Counted from the first letter of the stretch, positions 36,914 through 47,510 are shown. The stretch: 64,000 bases of DNA from an uncultured Erythrobacter sp. (GCA_947502305.1 CANMZA010000002.1:401041-465040), one strand, 5' to 3'. The notes: generated by a model from the letters alone, not told the origin. Translations and numbers: made by a program.

Positions 36914-37101
36914 TCGGAAATCTCCAAGGGTTCAATCAGGAATTCAGCCGAAGGGGCCGGCGCCTCAAGCGGTGCTGCCGCCTGAGCGGGGGATTCAAGT
37001 TGCGGCGCCCAATCACCAATTGTCGCCGCACCCAGCATCACCGCGCCGGCCATAAAGCCGAGGCCGAAATTGCGAAAAAGGTCTGCGGAAAAGAGGGTCA
37101 T
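36910..37101 (-). CDS. Small single-span membrane protein coupled to msrA
   Basis: A 63-residue protein with one hydrophobic helix (LGFMAGAVMLGAATIG) and an Ala/Pro-rich tail probably in the periplasm. Four-base overlap with msrA implies co-translation. No family is recognised. Confidence 0.65.
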   Translation of the reverse strand: MTLFSADLFRNFGLGFMAGAVMLGAATIGDWAPQLESPAQAAAPLEAPAPSAEFLIEPLEISE

Positions 37102-37349
37102 GGTCGTCTCGCGGGGTTCGTATGTTTGCCTGATTGCCCCATTAAAGACGGCGCGATTGCGCCGAAATGAATGGCTGCTTCATGGTGCAGTACGGCTATT
37201 TTCTTAGAAAAGTTACGCAGACCGGCGCAAAAAAGATGAGCTGCGCGGTTTGCACAAGGGCGGCCACCCGCCCGCAAGTGCCGCGAAACGAAGTGCGGCG
37301 AATGGCGCCAAGGACGCACGCACCCCCGTCAGGGGATGCATGGCACAAA

Positions 37350-38972
37350 TCAGTGCCTGAAATGCCGCATCCCGGTGAAGACCATCGCCAAACCAGCATC
37401 ATCAGCAGCAGCTATCACTTCGTCGTCGCGGATCGAACCGCCGGGCTGAATCACGGCGGTCGCGCCCGCTTCTGCGGCGGCGATCAGGCCGTCTGCGAAG
37501 GGGAAGAAAGCATCGGAGGCCACAGCGCTGCCGGTGGTTTTGGGCGCGCCCCATTCATAGGTTTCGGCCGCCTCGCGCGCTTTGATCGCGGCGATCCGGG
37601 CCGAATCGCGACGGTTCATTTGGCCTGCACCAATCCCGGCGGTCGCGCCGTCCTTGGCATAGACGATGGCGTTGGATTTCACATGGCGCGCAACCGTCCA
37701 TGCAAACAGGCAATCTTTGAGTTCTTGGGCCGTCGGCTCGCGCTTGGTGACCACTTTCAGCTCGGCTTCGCTGACTGCGGCATTGTCGCGCCCTTGGATG
37801 AGCATCCCGCCCGCAATGGTCTTCATCGCGAAGCCGCCCCGGCGCGGGTCGGGCAATGTCCCGGTTTCGAGCAAACGCAGGTTTTTCTTACGCGCAAACA
37901 CGGCGCGCGCTTCGGCGCTGACTTTGGGGGCAATGACGACTTCGGTGAAGATGCTGGCAATCGCCTCCGCCGTTTCGCCGTCGAGTTCGGTATTGACCGC
38001 GACGATCCCGCCAAAGGCCGAGACGCTGTCGCATTGCAGTGCGCCGGTCCACGCATCGATCAGCGATCCGCCCTGCGCCACGCCGCAAGGGTTGGCGTGT
38101 TTGACGATGACCACAGCCGGATCTTGGCCCGCAAATTCCGCCGCCAATTCCAACGCCGCATCGGCGTCATTCAAATTGTTATAGCTGAGCGCTTTGCCTT
38201 GCAATTGCTCCGCCTGCGGCACGCCGCGTGTGTTGGCCACTTGCGGGACATAGATCGCCGCGGCCTGGTGCGGGTTTTCGCCGTATCGCAAAGTGTCATC
38301 GCGCTTAAACGCCAAGGGCATCGTTTCGACAAACGGCGTTGCATGCAGAGCCTCTGCCCCGAGCGGATGGGTATAGGCGTCGCCAAAGGCGAACCAATTG
38401 GCAATCGCCGCATCATAGCTGGCGGTGCGGGCATAGGCTTTGCCTGCCATCCGAATGCGGAACGCTTCGCTGGTCGCGCCGTCATTGGCCTCCAGCTCGT
38501 CTGCCAAGGCAGCGTAATCCGCCGGGTCCGTCAGGATCGTCACAAATCCGTGATTCTTAGCCGCGGATCGCACCATGCTTGGCCCACCAATGTCGATATT
38601 TTCAATGATCTCTGCGCGGTCAGCGCCTTTGGCTACCGTGGCCTCAAACGGATAAAGATTGACCACCACCAGATCAATCGCGCCGATGTCATGCGCCTCC
38701 ATCGCGGCAACATGTTCTGCATTATCGCGCAAAGCCAACAATCCGCCATGGACAGTGGGATGCAAGGTTTTCACCCGGCCATCCATCATTTCGGGAAAGC
38801 CCGTGAGATCCGACACATCACGCACATCGAGGCCCGCTTCGCGCAATGTGCGCGCCGTGCCGCCTGTGCTAACCAATTCAACCCCGCGCGCCGCCAATGC
38901 CGCGCCCAGCTCAGCCAAACCGGATTTGTCGGACACCGAAAGCAGCGCCCGTTTGATAGTCGTCTCAGCCAT
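37350..38972 (-). CDS. purH: Bifunctional AICAR formyltransferase / IMP cyclohydrolase
   Basis: PurH carries out the last two steps of IMP synthesis. The 540-residue protein begins with the cyclohydrolase domain ([48 protein letters not shown]). The formyltransferase domain follows, with [45 protein letters not shown] and the C-terminal [28 protein letters not shown]. It is the last gene of the rpe-heparinase-purH operon, 8 bases after the heparinase-like gene. The region from 37102 to 37349 downstream holds nothing I can identify. Confidence 0.97.
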   Translation of the reverse strand: MAETTIKRALLSVSDKSGLAELGAALAARGVELVSTGGTARTLREAGLDVRDVSDLTGFPEMMDGRVKTLHPTVHGGLLALRDNAEHVAAMEAHDIGAIDLVVVNLYPFEATVAKGADRAEIIENIDIGGPSMVRSAAKNHGFVTILTDPADYAALADELEANDGATSEAFRIRMAGKAYARTASYDAAIANWFAFGDAYTHPLGAEALHATPFVETMPLAFKRDDTLRYGENPHQAAAIYVPQVANTRGVPQAEQLQGKALSYNNLNDADAALELAAEFAGQDPAVVIVKHANPCGVAQGGSLIDAWTGALQCDSVSAFGGIVAVNTELDGETAEAIASIFTEVVIAPKVSAEARAVFARKKNLRLLETGTLPDPRRGGFAMKTIAGGMLIQGRDNAAVSEAELKVVTKREPTAQELKDCLFAWTVARHVKSNAIVYAKDGATAGIGAGQMNRRDSARIAAIKAREAAETYEWGAPKTTGSAVASDAFFPFADGLIAAAEAGATAVIQPGGSIRDDEVIAAADDAGLAMVFTGMRHFRH

Positions 38973-38980
38973 TTAAGGTC

Positions 38981-40903
38981 TTATCCCATTTTCTTGAGGA
39001 GCCAGGAGAATTGCCCGCCGCCGCGCGACGTCAGCCCCTCTATCACCAATTGCTCCGTCGGGTGAGGGCGTCCCTCACCATCGACCCAGAGGCTATCTTC
39101 GCAAGATAACTTCATATCATCTTCGCCCGCAGCCCCGCTTCGCAGACGGAATTGCCACAGGCTACCATCGGCTGTCAGCAGGCTTGCCCCGCGCCCATCC
39201 TCTGACAAATGTGCCTCCACTCCCCGGCCCAAATGGAACCGGATGGCAAAGCTGACTTTGCCGCGTTTTCCTTTGCGCGATGCGGGGATGAGAATATCGT
39301 CGCCCGACAATTCTGTCCCGTCGCTGCGCAGGGTGAGGATGCGGCTATGCGTTAGGCCGAAACGGGCGGCGTAACCGTCATGGCTTGCCTCTATCCGGGT
39401 CGCTTCGCGGTCATTTTGGGTGATGGTGCGGCGCTCAACCTCAACCATCTCCGCGCCCCGGCCCAATTTGCCGTGCAGCAACACCGCCGTGCTGTTTGCG
39501 TCGTCCAGCACCAAAGTCGAATGCGCTGCTGTTGCGCGCAAACCTTGGCCAATTCGTGCAGGAACCTGCCCGCCTGCCAATGCCGCGCCGCCGCAATTGA
39601 CGATCAAACGCGATGCACCGTCCGACATTTCAAACGCCAAAGTGGAGGCGCAGCCGCAGCGCGTATGGCGCGCGCGCGGCGGCGGGCCGGCGTCAAATTG
39701 CACATTGGTGCGCCCACCAAACATGCGTTGATACCCCCAATGCTGCGGCTCATTCAAAGCGCGCGTGCGAATGCCGGTGGCCACAATCAATGCCGAAACA
39801 CGGTCCGCCGAAATCGCGCCCTGCCCCTGCCAATTGCCAAGCGCCCCGTCGCCGTGGCGCAAAGCGAGCAAAGGCGGCACCAACAATTCACGCATCACCC
39901 AAATCGCATCGGGCGCATCACGGTCCACCGCTTCATAACACGCGATCAAATCGGTCAGCGCTTGGATCGCATCCATCTGCGCCGCCGGGCACCGCGCGAG
40001 CGTGCCTCCATCCTCTGCCACCAGATCGCCCAGCGCCCGGATTAGACCAGCCTCACCATAAAGCCGCCGCGCTTTGCCATCGGGAAGCAGCAATCCAGCC
40101 GCCGTCACCGCCGCCCAGCCCGCAACCTGACCCAGCCCTGCGCCGCTCCGCAACGCTCTGCGGTCGAGCCAATTGGCGGTGTCTTCAATCGCGGTCAGCA
40201 AAGCCGGTTTCAATTCGCTGTCCTGACGCCCCATCAACAAGGGCGCATGAACCAGCCAAGCCAGCAGCCGCAGCCCGGCATTCTCTACATCCCAAGCCGC
40301 GCTTTTCGACGACCTTTTGGGCACCGCCGCATTGGCGTCCAGCCATTTGAGCGTGATCCGTTCGGCAACAGCTATGCAATCGGCGCGCGGCGCGCTGGAG
40401 GCGAGATCGGCAAGCCATGAGAAACTGTGGACCGTCCGCTCCAGCCCAGCGCCCAGCCGCGCGCCCAATCGCGGATTGCTGTCGAAATCGAGCTGACCGA
40501 TTGGCTGCTTGACGCCGTGGACCAGAAAATGCCCCGCGCGCAAAGCCGTGCCCGCGGCGCGGTCGCCGGTGATCGGACTGTCCACTGTCCCCAAAACGCG
40601 CACCGATGCCGCACGGCGAAACGGCGCAGACAGCGCATGTCCCGGCACGCCCATCCGGTATGCCATCCGGATCAGCGCCTCTCCCGGACGTGTTCGCGGC
40701 GCAATGACGTCAGTCAGGGCAAGTGCGCGCGATGTTTCTACCGGGTCGAGCGGGAAAGCTGGGGTCGGCGTATCGCCCTCGCCCGGCTGCTCCGTCCTCA
40801 GCGCCTCTTCGCCGCCATTCAGCGCCAACGCGGTGCGCTCGCCGCTTTCCTCTAGATCTTCAGTCGCAGCGACGCTTTGGTCGTCGAAGAGCGTTTCCAT
40901 CAA
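38981..40903 (-). CDS. Heparinase II/III-family protein
   Basis: A 640-residue protein with an alpha-helical toroid in the first half ([49 protein letters not shown]) and a beta-sandwich heparinase II/III-like domain in the second half ([42 protein letters not shown]). No signal peptide is visible, so the protein may be cytoplasmic. Substrate unknown. It lies between rpe (four-base overlap) and purH, a position I recall for relatives in many alphaproteobacteria. The first 40 residues are acidic and may not all be translated. Confidence 0.82.
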   Translation of the reverse strand: MMETLFDDQSVAATEDLEESGERTALALNGGEEALRTEQPGEGDTPTPAFPLDPVETSRALALTDVIAPRTRPGEALIRMAYRMGVPGHALSAPFRRAASVRVLGTVDSPITGDRAAGTALRAGHFLVHGVKQPIGQLDFDSNPRLGARLGAGLERTVHSFSWLADLASSAPRADCIAVAERITLKWLDANAAVPKRSSKSAAWDVENAGLRLLAWLVHAPLLMGRQDSELKPALLTAIEDTANWLDRRALRSGAGLGQVAGWAAVTAAGLLLPDGKARRLYGEAGLIRALGDLVAEDGGTLARCPAAQMDAIQALTDLIACYEAVDRDAPDAIWVMRELLVPPLLALRHGDGALGNWQGQGAISADRVSALIVATGIRTRALNEPQHWGYQRMFGGRTNVQFDAGPPPRARHTRCGCASTLAFEMSDGASRLIVNCGGAALAGGQVPARIGQGLRATAAHSTLVLDDANSTAVLLHGKLGRGAEMVEVERRTITQNDREATRIEASHDGYAARFGLTHSRILTLRSDGTELSGDDILIPASRKGKRGKVSFAIRFHLGRGVEAHLSEDGRGASLLTADGSLWQFRLRSGAAGEDDMKLSCEDSLWVDGEGRPHPTEQLVIEGLTSRGGGQFSWLLKKMG

Positions 40904-41562
40904 TTCGCCCCCTTCAAAGCGGCGATATTCGCGGCATATTGATCCGGCCCGCCCTTAAAGGTCGCAGAGCCCGCCACCAAAACATCTGCCCCGGCTGCTA
41001 CGCACAATTTGGCGGTTTCTGGGTTCACTCCGCCATCAACCTCAAGGTGAATATCGCGCCCCGTCTGCTCAATCATCGCAGCGATGCGGCGCACTTTGTC
41101 CAATTGTGAATGGATGAAACTCTGCCCGCCGAAACCGGGATTGACGCTCATGACCAGCACCAGATCGGCAAGGTCCATGAGATTATCGAGCACTTCCACC
41201 GGAGTCCCGGGATTGATGACCACGCCCGCTTTTTTGCCCAAGGCCCGGATTGCTTGCAACGTCCGGTGGACATGCGGCCCAGCCTCTGGGTGGACGGTGA
41301 TGATATCTGCGCCAGCCTCAGCAAAGGCTTCCAAATATGCATCCACCGGCGAAATCATCAGATGCACGTCAAAGACTTTGTCCGAATGCGGGCGCAACGC
41401 CTTCACCACATCGGGGCCAATCGTGATGTTGGGGACAAAATGCCCGTCCATCACATCAATATGTATCCAATCCGCCCCAGCCGCGTCCACCGCGCGCACT
41501 TCCTCGCCCAGCCGCGCAAAGTCGGCTGATAAAATACTGGGTGAGATGAGCGGTGGTGCCAT
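40900..41562 (-). CDS. rpe: Ribulose-phosphate 3-epimerase
   Basis: Interconverts ribulose-5-phosphate and xylulose-5-phosphate. A TIM barrel of 220 residues with all signatures: [59 protein letters not shown] and [12 protein letters not shown]. The ATG at 41562 (MAPPLISPS) is the usual start. First gene of the rpe-heparinase-purH operon. Confidence 0.97.
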   Translation of the reverse strand: MAPPLISPSILSADFARLGEEVRAVDAAGADWIHIDVMDGHFVPNITIGPDVVKALRPHSDKVFDVHLMISPVDAYLEAFAEAGADIITVHPEAGPHVHRTLQAIRALGKKAGVVINPGTPVEVLDNLMDLADLVLVMSVNPGFGGQSFIHSQLDKVRRIAAMIEQTGRDIHLEVDGGVNPETAKLCVAAGADVLVAGSATFKGGPDQYAANIAALKGAN

Positions 41563-41975
41563 TGTTAACAAACGTGCCTTTTGCGTTTGCACTCCGCCTT
41601 ACGCGCTGGGCGAATCGCGCAGCAAGCCAGTGTAAACCGCTTTTCCCCGCCCTTTTTGCAAGTGCGAGATACGCGACTCGCCGGAAAACCAGGTTTTATG
41701 CGATGCCGAAGGGGCAAATTGGGCGGCAAAGCGCACCCGACGCGCGCCCGATGAGCCCTGCGACGTTAGGGAACAGATTAGGGGGAAATCGCGCCGGTCA
41801 GGGTGTTAGGATTGGCCCTATGTTCTGACGCCGTGCGTCCAGTTCAGCCGTAATTCAGCACGGAAATGCAATTAACGTGTTATATTCTTGCTGAGGGTGA
41901 GCGGGCATCCCGCGTCACACAGCAGGTGCAGGCGGATTGTTTTATGGGCCGCCCCCAAATTTATACGGATAGGTT
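41563..41975. other. Intergenic region of about 410 bases
   Basis: Lies between the divergent rpe and DUF2141 genes and must hold both promoters. A TTATATTC stretch near 41880 could be a -10 element, but no good -35 partner is seen. No RNA gene, repeat or conserved ORF was found. Confidence 0.5.
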
Positions 41976-42515
41976 ATGATGATTTCGAAATTGCGGGTCA
42001 AAAAGGCGCTGAGCGGTATCGCGGCGGCCTCAGTCTTGGCGCTGGGTGCGGCGGCGCCGTCTGCGCCCGTATTCGCGCAAGCGTCGAGCGGCAGCGATTA
42101 TCGCAACGCTATCTCCAACAATATGCGTGCCTGCGCCCCAGGTGCTGGGCCATCGGTGCGGGTCACCATCAACGGTGTCAAAAATTCGAACGGCACGATC
42201 CGCGCGCAAGTCTATAATGGCACGAGCGCGGATTGGCTGGAAAGCGGTCGCTGGCTCAACCGGATTGAAATGCCCGCGCGCCGCGGCCGAATGACGGTGT
42301 GCCTGCCCGTACCAAGCAGCGGCAGCTATGCCATCGCGGTGCGCCACGACGTCAATGGCAATGGTTCAACCGATATCCGCACCGATGGCGGCGCAATGTC
42401 GCGAAACCCGTCGATCAACATCTTCAATCTGGGCAAGCCCGGCGTTGACGAAACACGTTTCAATGTCGGCGGCGGGGTAAGTTCGATCGCAATTACGATG
42501 AAGTATTTCGGCTAA
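41976..42515 (+). CDS. DUF2141 exported protein (copy 1)
   Basis: A 179-residue secreted protein with a signal peptide (AAPSAPVFAQA cleavage region). The DUF2141 beta-sandwich shows VRVTINGVKNSNGTIRAQVY, GRMTVCLPVPSSGSYAIAVRHDVNGNGSTDI and the C-terminal SIAITMKYFG. Function unknown. A second copy is at 60.6 kb. The last bases of the gene are repeated just downstream. Confidence 0.85.
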   Translation: MMISKLRVKKALSGIAAASVLALGAAAPSAPVFAQASSGSDYRNAISNNMRACAPGAGPSVRVTINGVKNSNGTIRAQVYNGTSADWLESGRWLNRIEMPARRGRMTVCLPVPSSGSYAIAVRHDVNGNGSTDIRTDGGAMSRNPSINIFNLGKPGVDETRFNVGGGVSSIAITMKYFG

Positions 42516-42548
42516 AGCCTCAGGGGAAGTATTTCGGCTAAAAGCCTC
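42500..42548 (+). repeat. Tandem duplication of the 3' end of the DUF2141 gene
   Basis: GAAGTATTTCGGCTAAAGCCTC (42500-42521) is repeated at 42526-42548 with one extra A. The unit includes the stop codon. The GGCTAAAAGCC part can form a small hairpin that might act in termination. Confidence 0.8.
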
Positions 42549-42570
42549 GGTTGACGTTCTCGACCAAAAG

Positions 42571-43515
42571 CTATTTCCGTTTGCGGTGCCCCCTCAGCGC
42601 CCACAACACGCTGGGTGCGGCCAGTAAGGGATAACGCTCCCGAAATGGCGTCACCTCTACCGGCATGCCGGTGTGGCGTTCGATCTTCCAAGCGGCGTAT
42701 TTTGCCGCCCCCTCAAATGTCGTGCTCGCCTTGATCAACCGCGTGAAATTGAGCGGTTTGCCAAGCCTCTGCCTGCGTTTCCACCAGCTCAAAATCCGCG
42801 ATCTTTCGCTGGCCGAAAGGCTGGGCGTGATCCGGCCAGCGTTGGAAGTGTAAGCCATGCCCGCCGCATCCAAAGCCAGCGGCAACAATCCGGCGAAATG
42901 ATCGGCATTCACGCTCAAAATATCATTCTCGCGACCGGCTTTTTCGACGCGAAATTCTGCTTTGTAGGTCGCACGAAACAGCGAACGCCAATAATCTTTC
43001 GCCGTGCCGCTTGCCGGACCAAGCGCGGCTGCAAGCCGCGCCGATGTCACAGCGGCACTGCAAGCGGCATCCACGACCGCAGTCCGCGCAGCATCATCGC
43101 GCGCCCAGATCAGCGCCGAGGGCTGAACAAACCGCGCCCAAATTGTGGTGTCGATCAATTCGCCAGACGCAGCCTCAGCAAAGGTCGATAGCGCCATCGT
43201 CGCCACTTTCGCCCGTAATGTGACGCCATCATACTCGCACTCATGATAGCTGACGATGGGCCAGATCCGCGATTTCTGATCCCCGGGCAACAAGACGTAG
43301 AAATCCAGCACCCCGTCAAGCGATCCCGTGCGCAGATTTGAACCGTAAAACAGCACCGCTTGTGCGCCCTGTTTTACGCTCTCGCCGCCTTCATCGCCCT
43401 CAATACCGCCCGCTTCTTGCGCGAGACTGCGCGCAAATTCCGCGACAGCGGGGTCGATGGGCGCATCGAGGCTCTGCGTAATTCGCTGCTTAAGATCGGG
43501 CGGGCTGGCGCTCAT
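42571..43515 (-). CDS. Tam41-like nucleotidyltransferase (possible CDP-diacylglycerol synthase)
   Basis: A 314-residue soluble protein. The pattern AVLFYGSNLRTGSLDGVLDFYVLL resembles the GS-x(n)-DFxV nucleotidyltransferase motif of mitochondrial Tam41, which makes CDP-diacylglycerol from phosphatidic acid. Later VSYHECEYDGVTLRAKVA and DYWRSLFRATYKAEFRVEK resemble the same family. It is 16 bases downstream of a diacylglycerol-kinase-like gene on the same strand, which would supply phosphatidic acid. The assignment is by eye and moderately sure; a generic nucleotidyltransferase is the alternative. Confidence 0.6.
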   Translation of the reverse strand: MSASPPDLKQRITQSLDAPIDPAVAEFARSLAQEAGGIEGDEGGESVKQGAQAVLFYGSNLRTGSLDGVLDFYVLLPGDQKSRIWPIVSYHECEYDGVTLRAKVATMALSTFAEAASGELIDTTIWARFVQPSALIWARDDAARTAVVDAACSAAVTSARLAAALGPASGTAKDYWRSLFRATYKAEFRVEKAGRENDILSVNADHFAGLLPLALDAAGMAYTSNAGRITPSLSASERSRILSWWKRRQRLGKPLNFTRLIKASTTFEGAAKYAAWKIERHTGMPVEVTPFRERYPLLAAPSVLWALRGHRKRK

Positions 43516-43531
43516 GGCCGCGCTTCTCGCC

Positions 43532-44623
43532 TTAGGGGCTTACGAATTCAAGTTCTGGCCCTTGGGTGATGCTGTAATCGCCCGGGGGAAACGCCTCGCC
43601 GTCAAGGATGAACTGATCTTCGATGGTCAGCCGATATTGCGGCGTCGTCAATTGGTGGATGCCGCGTTCGCGCAAGCGGGCGGGCACTTTACCGCGCAAT
43701 ACCGCCGGTATCAAAAATGCCGACCGCCGCGAAATTTGATCGAGCGCCACCAGTTTCAACCCGTTGCGCAGCGGCCCAAACGGTTTGATCCCCGCTGGCA
43801 TGGTTTCAAGCGTCGAGGAAAACAGCAATTGCCGCCACGCCGGATCGCCCGTGCCGCTATGTTCCATCGGTGCCTCTTGCGGACCAAGCGCGATGGTCAT
43901 CCGCGAACCGCGCCGCCATGAATTGGTGCGCCCGGCAAAAAACCACTGGATCACGCCCCACGCGGTCGTCACGCCCACAGCCATTGAATTGAACGCGCCC
44001 AGCCGGTGCGCGCTTTGGCCGGATTTGGTCGCCGTGGTGAAGGCGCCCGCACCGAGGATAAAGCCAAGCACTTTGCTGCCCGCATCTTCGCTGGAATTCT
44101 CACCGGCACCTTCACCGGTATTCTCACCAAGCGCCGTAACAGCAATCGGACGGCGGTGAACGCGGCCGCCATTTTCAAAAGCATCAATCGCATTTTGCAG
44201 CGACCAATCACCCGGCACACCCAGATCCACCGTCAAAGCGTTGGTCTTACCCTTGGGCAAAACCGCAATCGCGGGCCAATCATCGCCGAATATATTTGCA
44301 CCGCAGGTCAGCACATCGCGCACCGTCCCGTCACCGCCATTAATGACCAGCAGATCAATCCCGCGTGCCGCCAAATCGGCCAGAGCATCGGGCAATTGCG
44401 ACCGGTCACCGGGCTGCGCAATGTGGACTTGAGGCGTGATCCCGCAGTCGAAATCGGCCCCTTGATTGCCGTGGCTGCGCGGATTGTAGATCACACCAAC
44501 GCTTGGCGCTTCACCCGCGGCGCGCTTTCGCGGGGCGCGTACAGATCGTGTCTGCCGCACCTTTTCAGCGGCTTTTCCCGAAGTTTGCGGGAGCTGAGCA
44601 AATTCGTAAATCGGCGCGGACAT
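43532..44623 (-). CDS. Diacylglycerol/lipid kinase family protein
   Basis: A protein of about 363 residues with the DAGK catalytic domain: VGVIYNPRSHGNQG, LLVINGGDGTVRDVL (nucleotide site) and AVLPKGKTNALTVDLG. The C-terminal domain follows. An insert near the middle (ENTGEGAGENSSEDAG) comes from a short tandem DNA repeat and is probably a surface loop. The ATG at 44623 (MSAPIYEF) is favoured, with AGAAG upstream; the track start at 44692 adds 23 residues. First of two genes with the Tam41-like gene. Confidence 0.85.
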   Translation of the reverse strand: MSAPIYEFAQLPQTSGKAAEKVRQTRSVRAPRKRAAGEAPSVGVIYNPRSHGNQGADFDCGITPQVHIAQPGDRSQLPDALADLAARGIDLLVINGGDGTVRDVLTCGANIFGDDWPAIAVLPKGKTNALTVDLGVPGDWSLQNAIDAFENGGRVHRRPIAVTALGENTGEGAGENSSEDAGSKVLGFILGAGAFTTATKSGQSAHRLGAFNSMAVGVTTAWGVIQWFFAGRTNSWRRGSRMTIALGPQEAPMEHSGTGDPAWRQLLFSSTLETMPAGIKPFGPLRNGLKLVALDQISRRSAFLIPAVLRGKVPARLRERGIHQLTTPQYRLTIEDQFILDGEAFPPGDYSITQGPELEFVSP

Positions 44624-44805
44624 GGGCTTCTCATAGGGGTTAAGCGGCAGAAATGCCACCGCGTTTTGATCTGACAGTTGCAAGATACGCACGCTGTCAC
44701 TGCAGGGTTACATCGGGTTTGACGCCGAATTCTCAAGGGTCGGCGCATTTTCGCAATCGCACATTCCCTCTGGCCTATGCGCCCGCGCCCGTTATTCTGC
44801 AGGAC

Positions 44806-46014
44806 ATGCTGACAGAAAAACTGCTTGAATCCGCACGCGCGCTTGCGCCCCAAATCATCGCTTTGCGGCGCGCCATTCATGCGGAGCCAGAATTGGGCCT
44901 CCACACACCGCTAACGATGGCGAAAGTGCGCGAAGAACTCGCTGATTTGCCGCTGGAATGGCGCAGCGGCCCGTCAACCACGGGCGCCGTCGCGACGCTG
45001 AAGGGGGAAAAGGCAAGCGGCAGCGGGCCGCGCGTCTTGCTGCGCGGGGATATGGACGCGCTGCCGATGGACGAAAAAACGGATTTGGATTTTGCCTCCA
45101 CCATTCCGGGCCGGATGCATGCGTGCGGCCATGATACGCACACCGCGATGCTGGCGGGGGCCGCCCGGGTCTTGGCGGCGCAGCGGTCTGAATTGGCCGG
45201 AACGGTCGATTTCATGTTCCAACCGGGCGAAGAAGGGCATCATGGGGCGCGCTTCATGCTGGATGATGGATTGATTGATCCGCTCCCCGATGCTGCCTTT
45301 GCTTTGCACATTATGCCCAATGCAAAATTTGGCGTGATTGCCGGGCGCGCGGGGCCGCTAATGGCGGCGGCGGATCAATTTACGATCACGGTGAAGGGGC
45401 GGGGCGGACATGCCTCTATGCCGCATGATTGCGCCGATCCTGTGCCCGCCGCCGCCGCGATTGTGGCCGCAGTGCAGGCAATGGTAACCCGCCGGTTCAA
45501 CGCGGCCAGCGCGGTGGTCGTAACGGTCACACGCATTGATGCGGGCACCACATTCAACGTGATCCCCGACGATGCGGTCTTACAAGGGACAATCCGCACC
45601 CTTTCTGCCGAGCACCGAGAAAAGGCGCATGCCGCCCTTGCCCAGACCGCCGCTGATACTGCGCGGGCGCATGGGGTGGAGGCGACCTGCGAAATTGTGC
45701 CGGGCTTCCCTGTCACATTATGTAATGAACGCGCCGTCACTTTGGGCGAGAAAGTCGCGCGCGGGATCGCCGATGGGACCGATGGTTGGCACGATTTGCC
45801 TGCGCCGATTATGGGCGCAGAGGATTTCTCTTACGTGCTGGAAAAGGTGCCCGGCGCGATGTTTTTCCTAGGTGTTGCGCCGGATGGCGACAATTGGAGC
45901 CAGTGCTGCGCCATCCATTCGCCGCGCATGCATGTCGATGAAAGCGCCCTGCCGCGCGGTGTCGCGATGCTGGCCGGGTGCGCTTTGGAATATATCGCAA
46001 ACGGCTTTGAATAA
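44806..46014 (+). CDS. M20-family amidohydrolase/peptidase (hippurate hydrolase type)
   Basis: A 402-residue zinc hydrolase. Motifs: ALRRAIHAEPELGLHT, VLLRGDMDALPMDEKT, HACGHDTHTAML, MFQPGEEGHHGARFML and a dimerisation domain with GRGGHASMPHDCADPVPAAA. It ends MGAEDFSYVLEKVPGAMFFLG, as in N-acyl-amino-acid amidohydrolases. The ATG at 44806 is preceded by GCAGGA; the track start at 44653 adds 51 unlikely residues. Cytoplasmic. Likely hydrolyses N-acylated amino acids. Confidence 0.92.
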   Translation: MLTEKLLESARALAPQIIALRRAIHAEPELGLHTPLTMAKVREELADLPLEWRSGPSTTGAVATLKGEKASGSGPRVLLRGDMDALPMDEKTDLDFASTIPGRMHACGHDTHTAMLAGAARVLAAQRSELAGTVDFMFQPGEEGHHGARFMLDDGLIDPLPDAAFALHIMPNAKFGVIAGRAGPLMAAADQFTITVKGRGGHASMPHDCADPVPAAAAIVAAVQAMVTRRFNAASAVVVTVTRIDAGTTFNVIPDDAVLQGTIRTLSAEHREKAHAALAQTAADTARAHGVEATCEIVPGFPVTLCNERAVTLGEKVARGIADGTDGWHDLPAPIMGAEDFSYVLEKVPGAMFFLGVAPDGDNWSQCCAIHSPRMHVDESALPRGVAMLAGCALEYIANGFE

Positions 46015-46187
46015 GCATGCTTGCACCCCCTGCGCGCCGATTTCGCGGGGCGCAGACAGGGTTCTGCTAGAGCGGCCTTGCGGTAATTTCTTGTAAGGCC
46101 ATGCTGTGAAAGCTGGCGAGGGCGCGCGGCCTGTGCGAATATGCGCGCAATTAAGGACCCGGATTAGAGGCCGGAACGAGAGGGCGT

Positions 46188-47510
46188 ATGGCCATGCTGA
46201 AATTTATGAAATTGTGCGCAGTCGGCGGCGTGATGGCGCTCTGCGCTGGCACGGCGGTTCCTGCTGTGGCCAATCAAGACTCCAGCGATGGCGGGCCGAT
46301 CTCTTACACTGTCGCGCCCAATGATACGCTGTATGGCATCGCGCAGCGTTACCTAGTGAACGCCGAAAGCGCGCGCCGCGTTCAGCGTCTAAACGCAGTC
46401 GCCAATCCGCGCCGGCTCAGCATTGACAGCACATTGATGATACCGCGCGAATTGCTGCGCCATACGCCTGCTGAATTGCGCGTGGCGGCATTTTCCGGCC
46501 CAGTCGTGATCGGCGGCAATGCGCCCAGCGTTGGTGCGGTTCTGCCCGAAGGGACCACCGTGGAAACCGGGCGCAATGGTTTCATCAGCTTCACCAGCGG
46601 TTTTGGCGGGCGGATTTCCCTGCCTTCCAACACAACGGCGCGGCTGATCAAGTCCCGGCGCTATGTGCTGGGCGATACGTTGGATGTCGATTTTGCCGTG
46701 TCGCGCGGGCGCGCCAATGCAACGTCGCCGACTTTGCAAGGGCAAGACCGCCTCAGAATGCGCACGCCCTTGGCCGTCACCGCCGTTCGCGGGACGCAGT
46801 TCCGCGTCGCTTATGATCCTGAAAGCGGCACATCCAGCCTGACCGAAGTGACCGAGGGCAATGTCCAAGTCGCAGCTGGCGGCGAAACCCGCGCCGCACC
46901 CGCAGGTTTCGGCGTCTCCAGCAGCGCATCGGGCGTCAGCGAACCCGAAGAATTGCTCCCCTCGCCAGAATTCCTCGACCCCGGCGCGGTGCAAACAGAT
47001 GAAAGCCTAACCTTTGCGATGGCCCCTGTCGCAGGCGCACGCGGATACCGCGTGCAACTGGCGCGCGATGCCGGTTTTCTTGACGTGGTGACCGAACAAT
47101 TGGTCAGCACACAGGCCGCCACCATCCCTAGCATCGACAATGGCCGCTATTTCGTGCGCGCACGCTCCATCTCGCAAAGCGGCTTGGAGGGCACATCGGA
47201 AAGCTACACTTTCTTGCGCAAGCGTATCGGCGTCGCCGCGAGCGCGGGCCGCTCGCCCGATTATGATGGCTTCACCTTCAATTGGCTTCCAGAGGGCGAT
47301 GGCAATGCAACCTTCGCGTTTCAAATCTGGTCGGAAACAGATCCCGGCACGATGCTCGTCGATGAAGTCGGCCTCACCGCCTCTGGCATGATCCTCACCA
47401 ATCTGGCACCGGGCCGCTATGTCTGGCGCGTCGCAGCGAGCGAAACTGACCCAGAAGAGGGCCTCATCAAAGTTTGGGGACCGGAGCAAAAACTGGTGGT
47501 TTCTCAGTAA
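46188..47510 (+). CDS. LysM-FecR domain exported protein
   Basis: A 440-residue envelope protein with a signal peptide (VPAVANQDS), a LysM domain at about residues 38-85 (ISYTVAPNDTLYGIAQRYLVN...LMIPRELL) that should bind peptidoglycan, and a FecR domain (TVETGRNGFISFTSGFGGRISLPSNTTARL...TAVRGTQFRVAYD). Fibronectin-like strands lie at the C-terminus. An alternative ATG lies two codons in. The next gene, 48 bases downstream, is a CHASE2 histidine kinase, and FecR-CHASE2 gene pairing suggests this protein presents a wall signal to the kinase. Confidence 0.85.
   Translation: MAMLKFMKLCAVGGVMALCAGTAVPAVANQDSSDGGPISYTVAPNDTLYGIAQRYLVNAESARRVQRLNAVANPRRLSIDSTLMIPRELLRHTPAELRVAAFSGPVVIGGNAPSVGAVLPEGTTVETGRNGFISFTSGFGGRISLPSNTTARLIKSRRYVLGDTLDVDFAVSRGRANATSPTLQGQDRLRMRTPLAVTAVRGTQFRVAYDPESGTSSLTEVTEGNVQVAAGGETRAAPAGFGVSSSASGVSEPEELLPSPEFLDPGAVQTDESLTFAMAPVAGARGYRVQLARDAGFLDVVTEQLVSTQAATIPSIDNGRYFVRARSISQSGLEGTSESYTFLRKRIGVAASAGRSPDYDGFTFNWLPEGDGNATFAFQIWSETDPGTMLVDEVGLTASGMILTNLAPGRYVWRVAASETDPEEGLIKVWGPEQKLVVSQ

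Noticed and set aside
37167-39065. 632-residue plus-strand ORF opposite purH
   Set aside because: purH on the minus strand is unmistakable; the antisense frame is Arg/His-rich shadow sequence typical of high G+C DNA.
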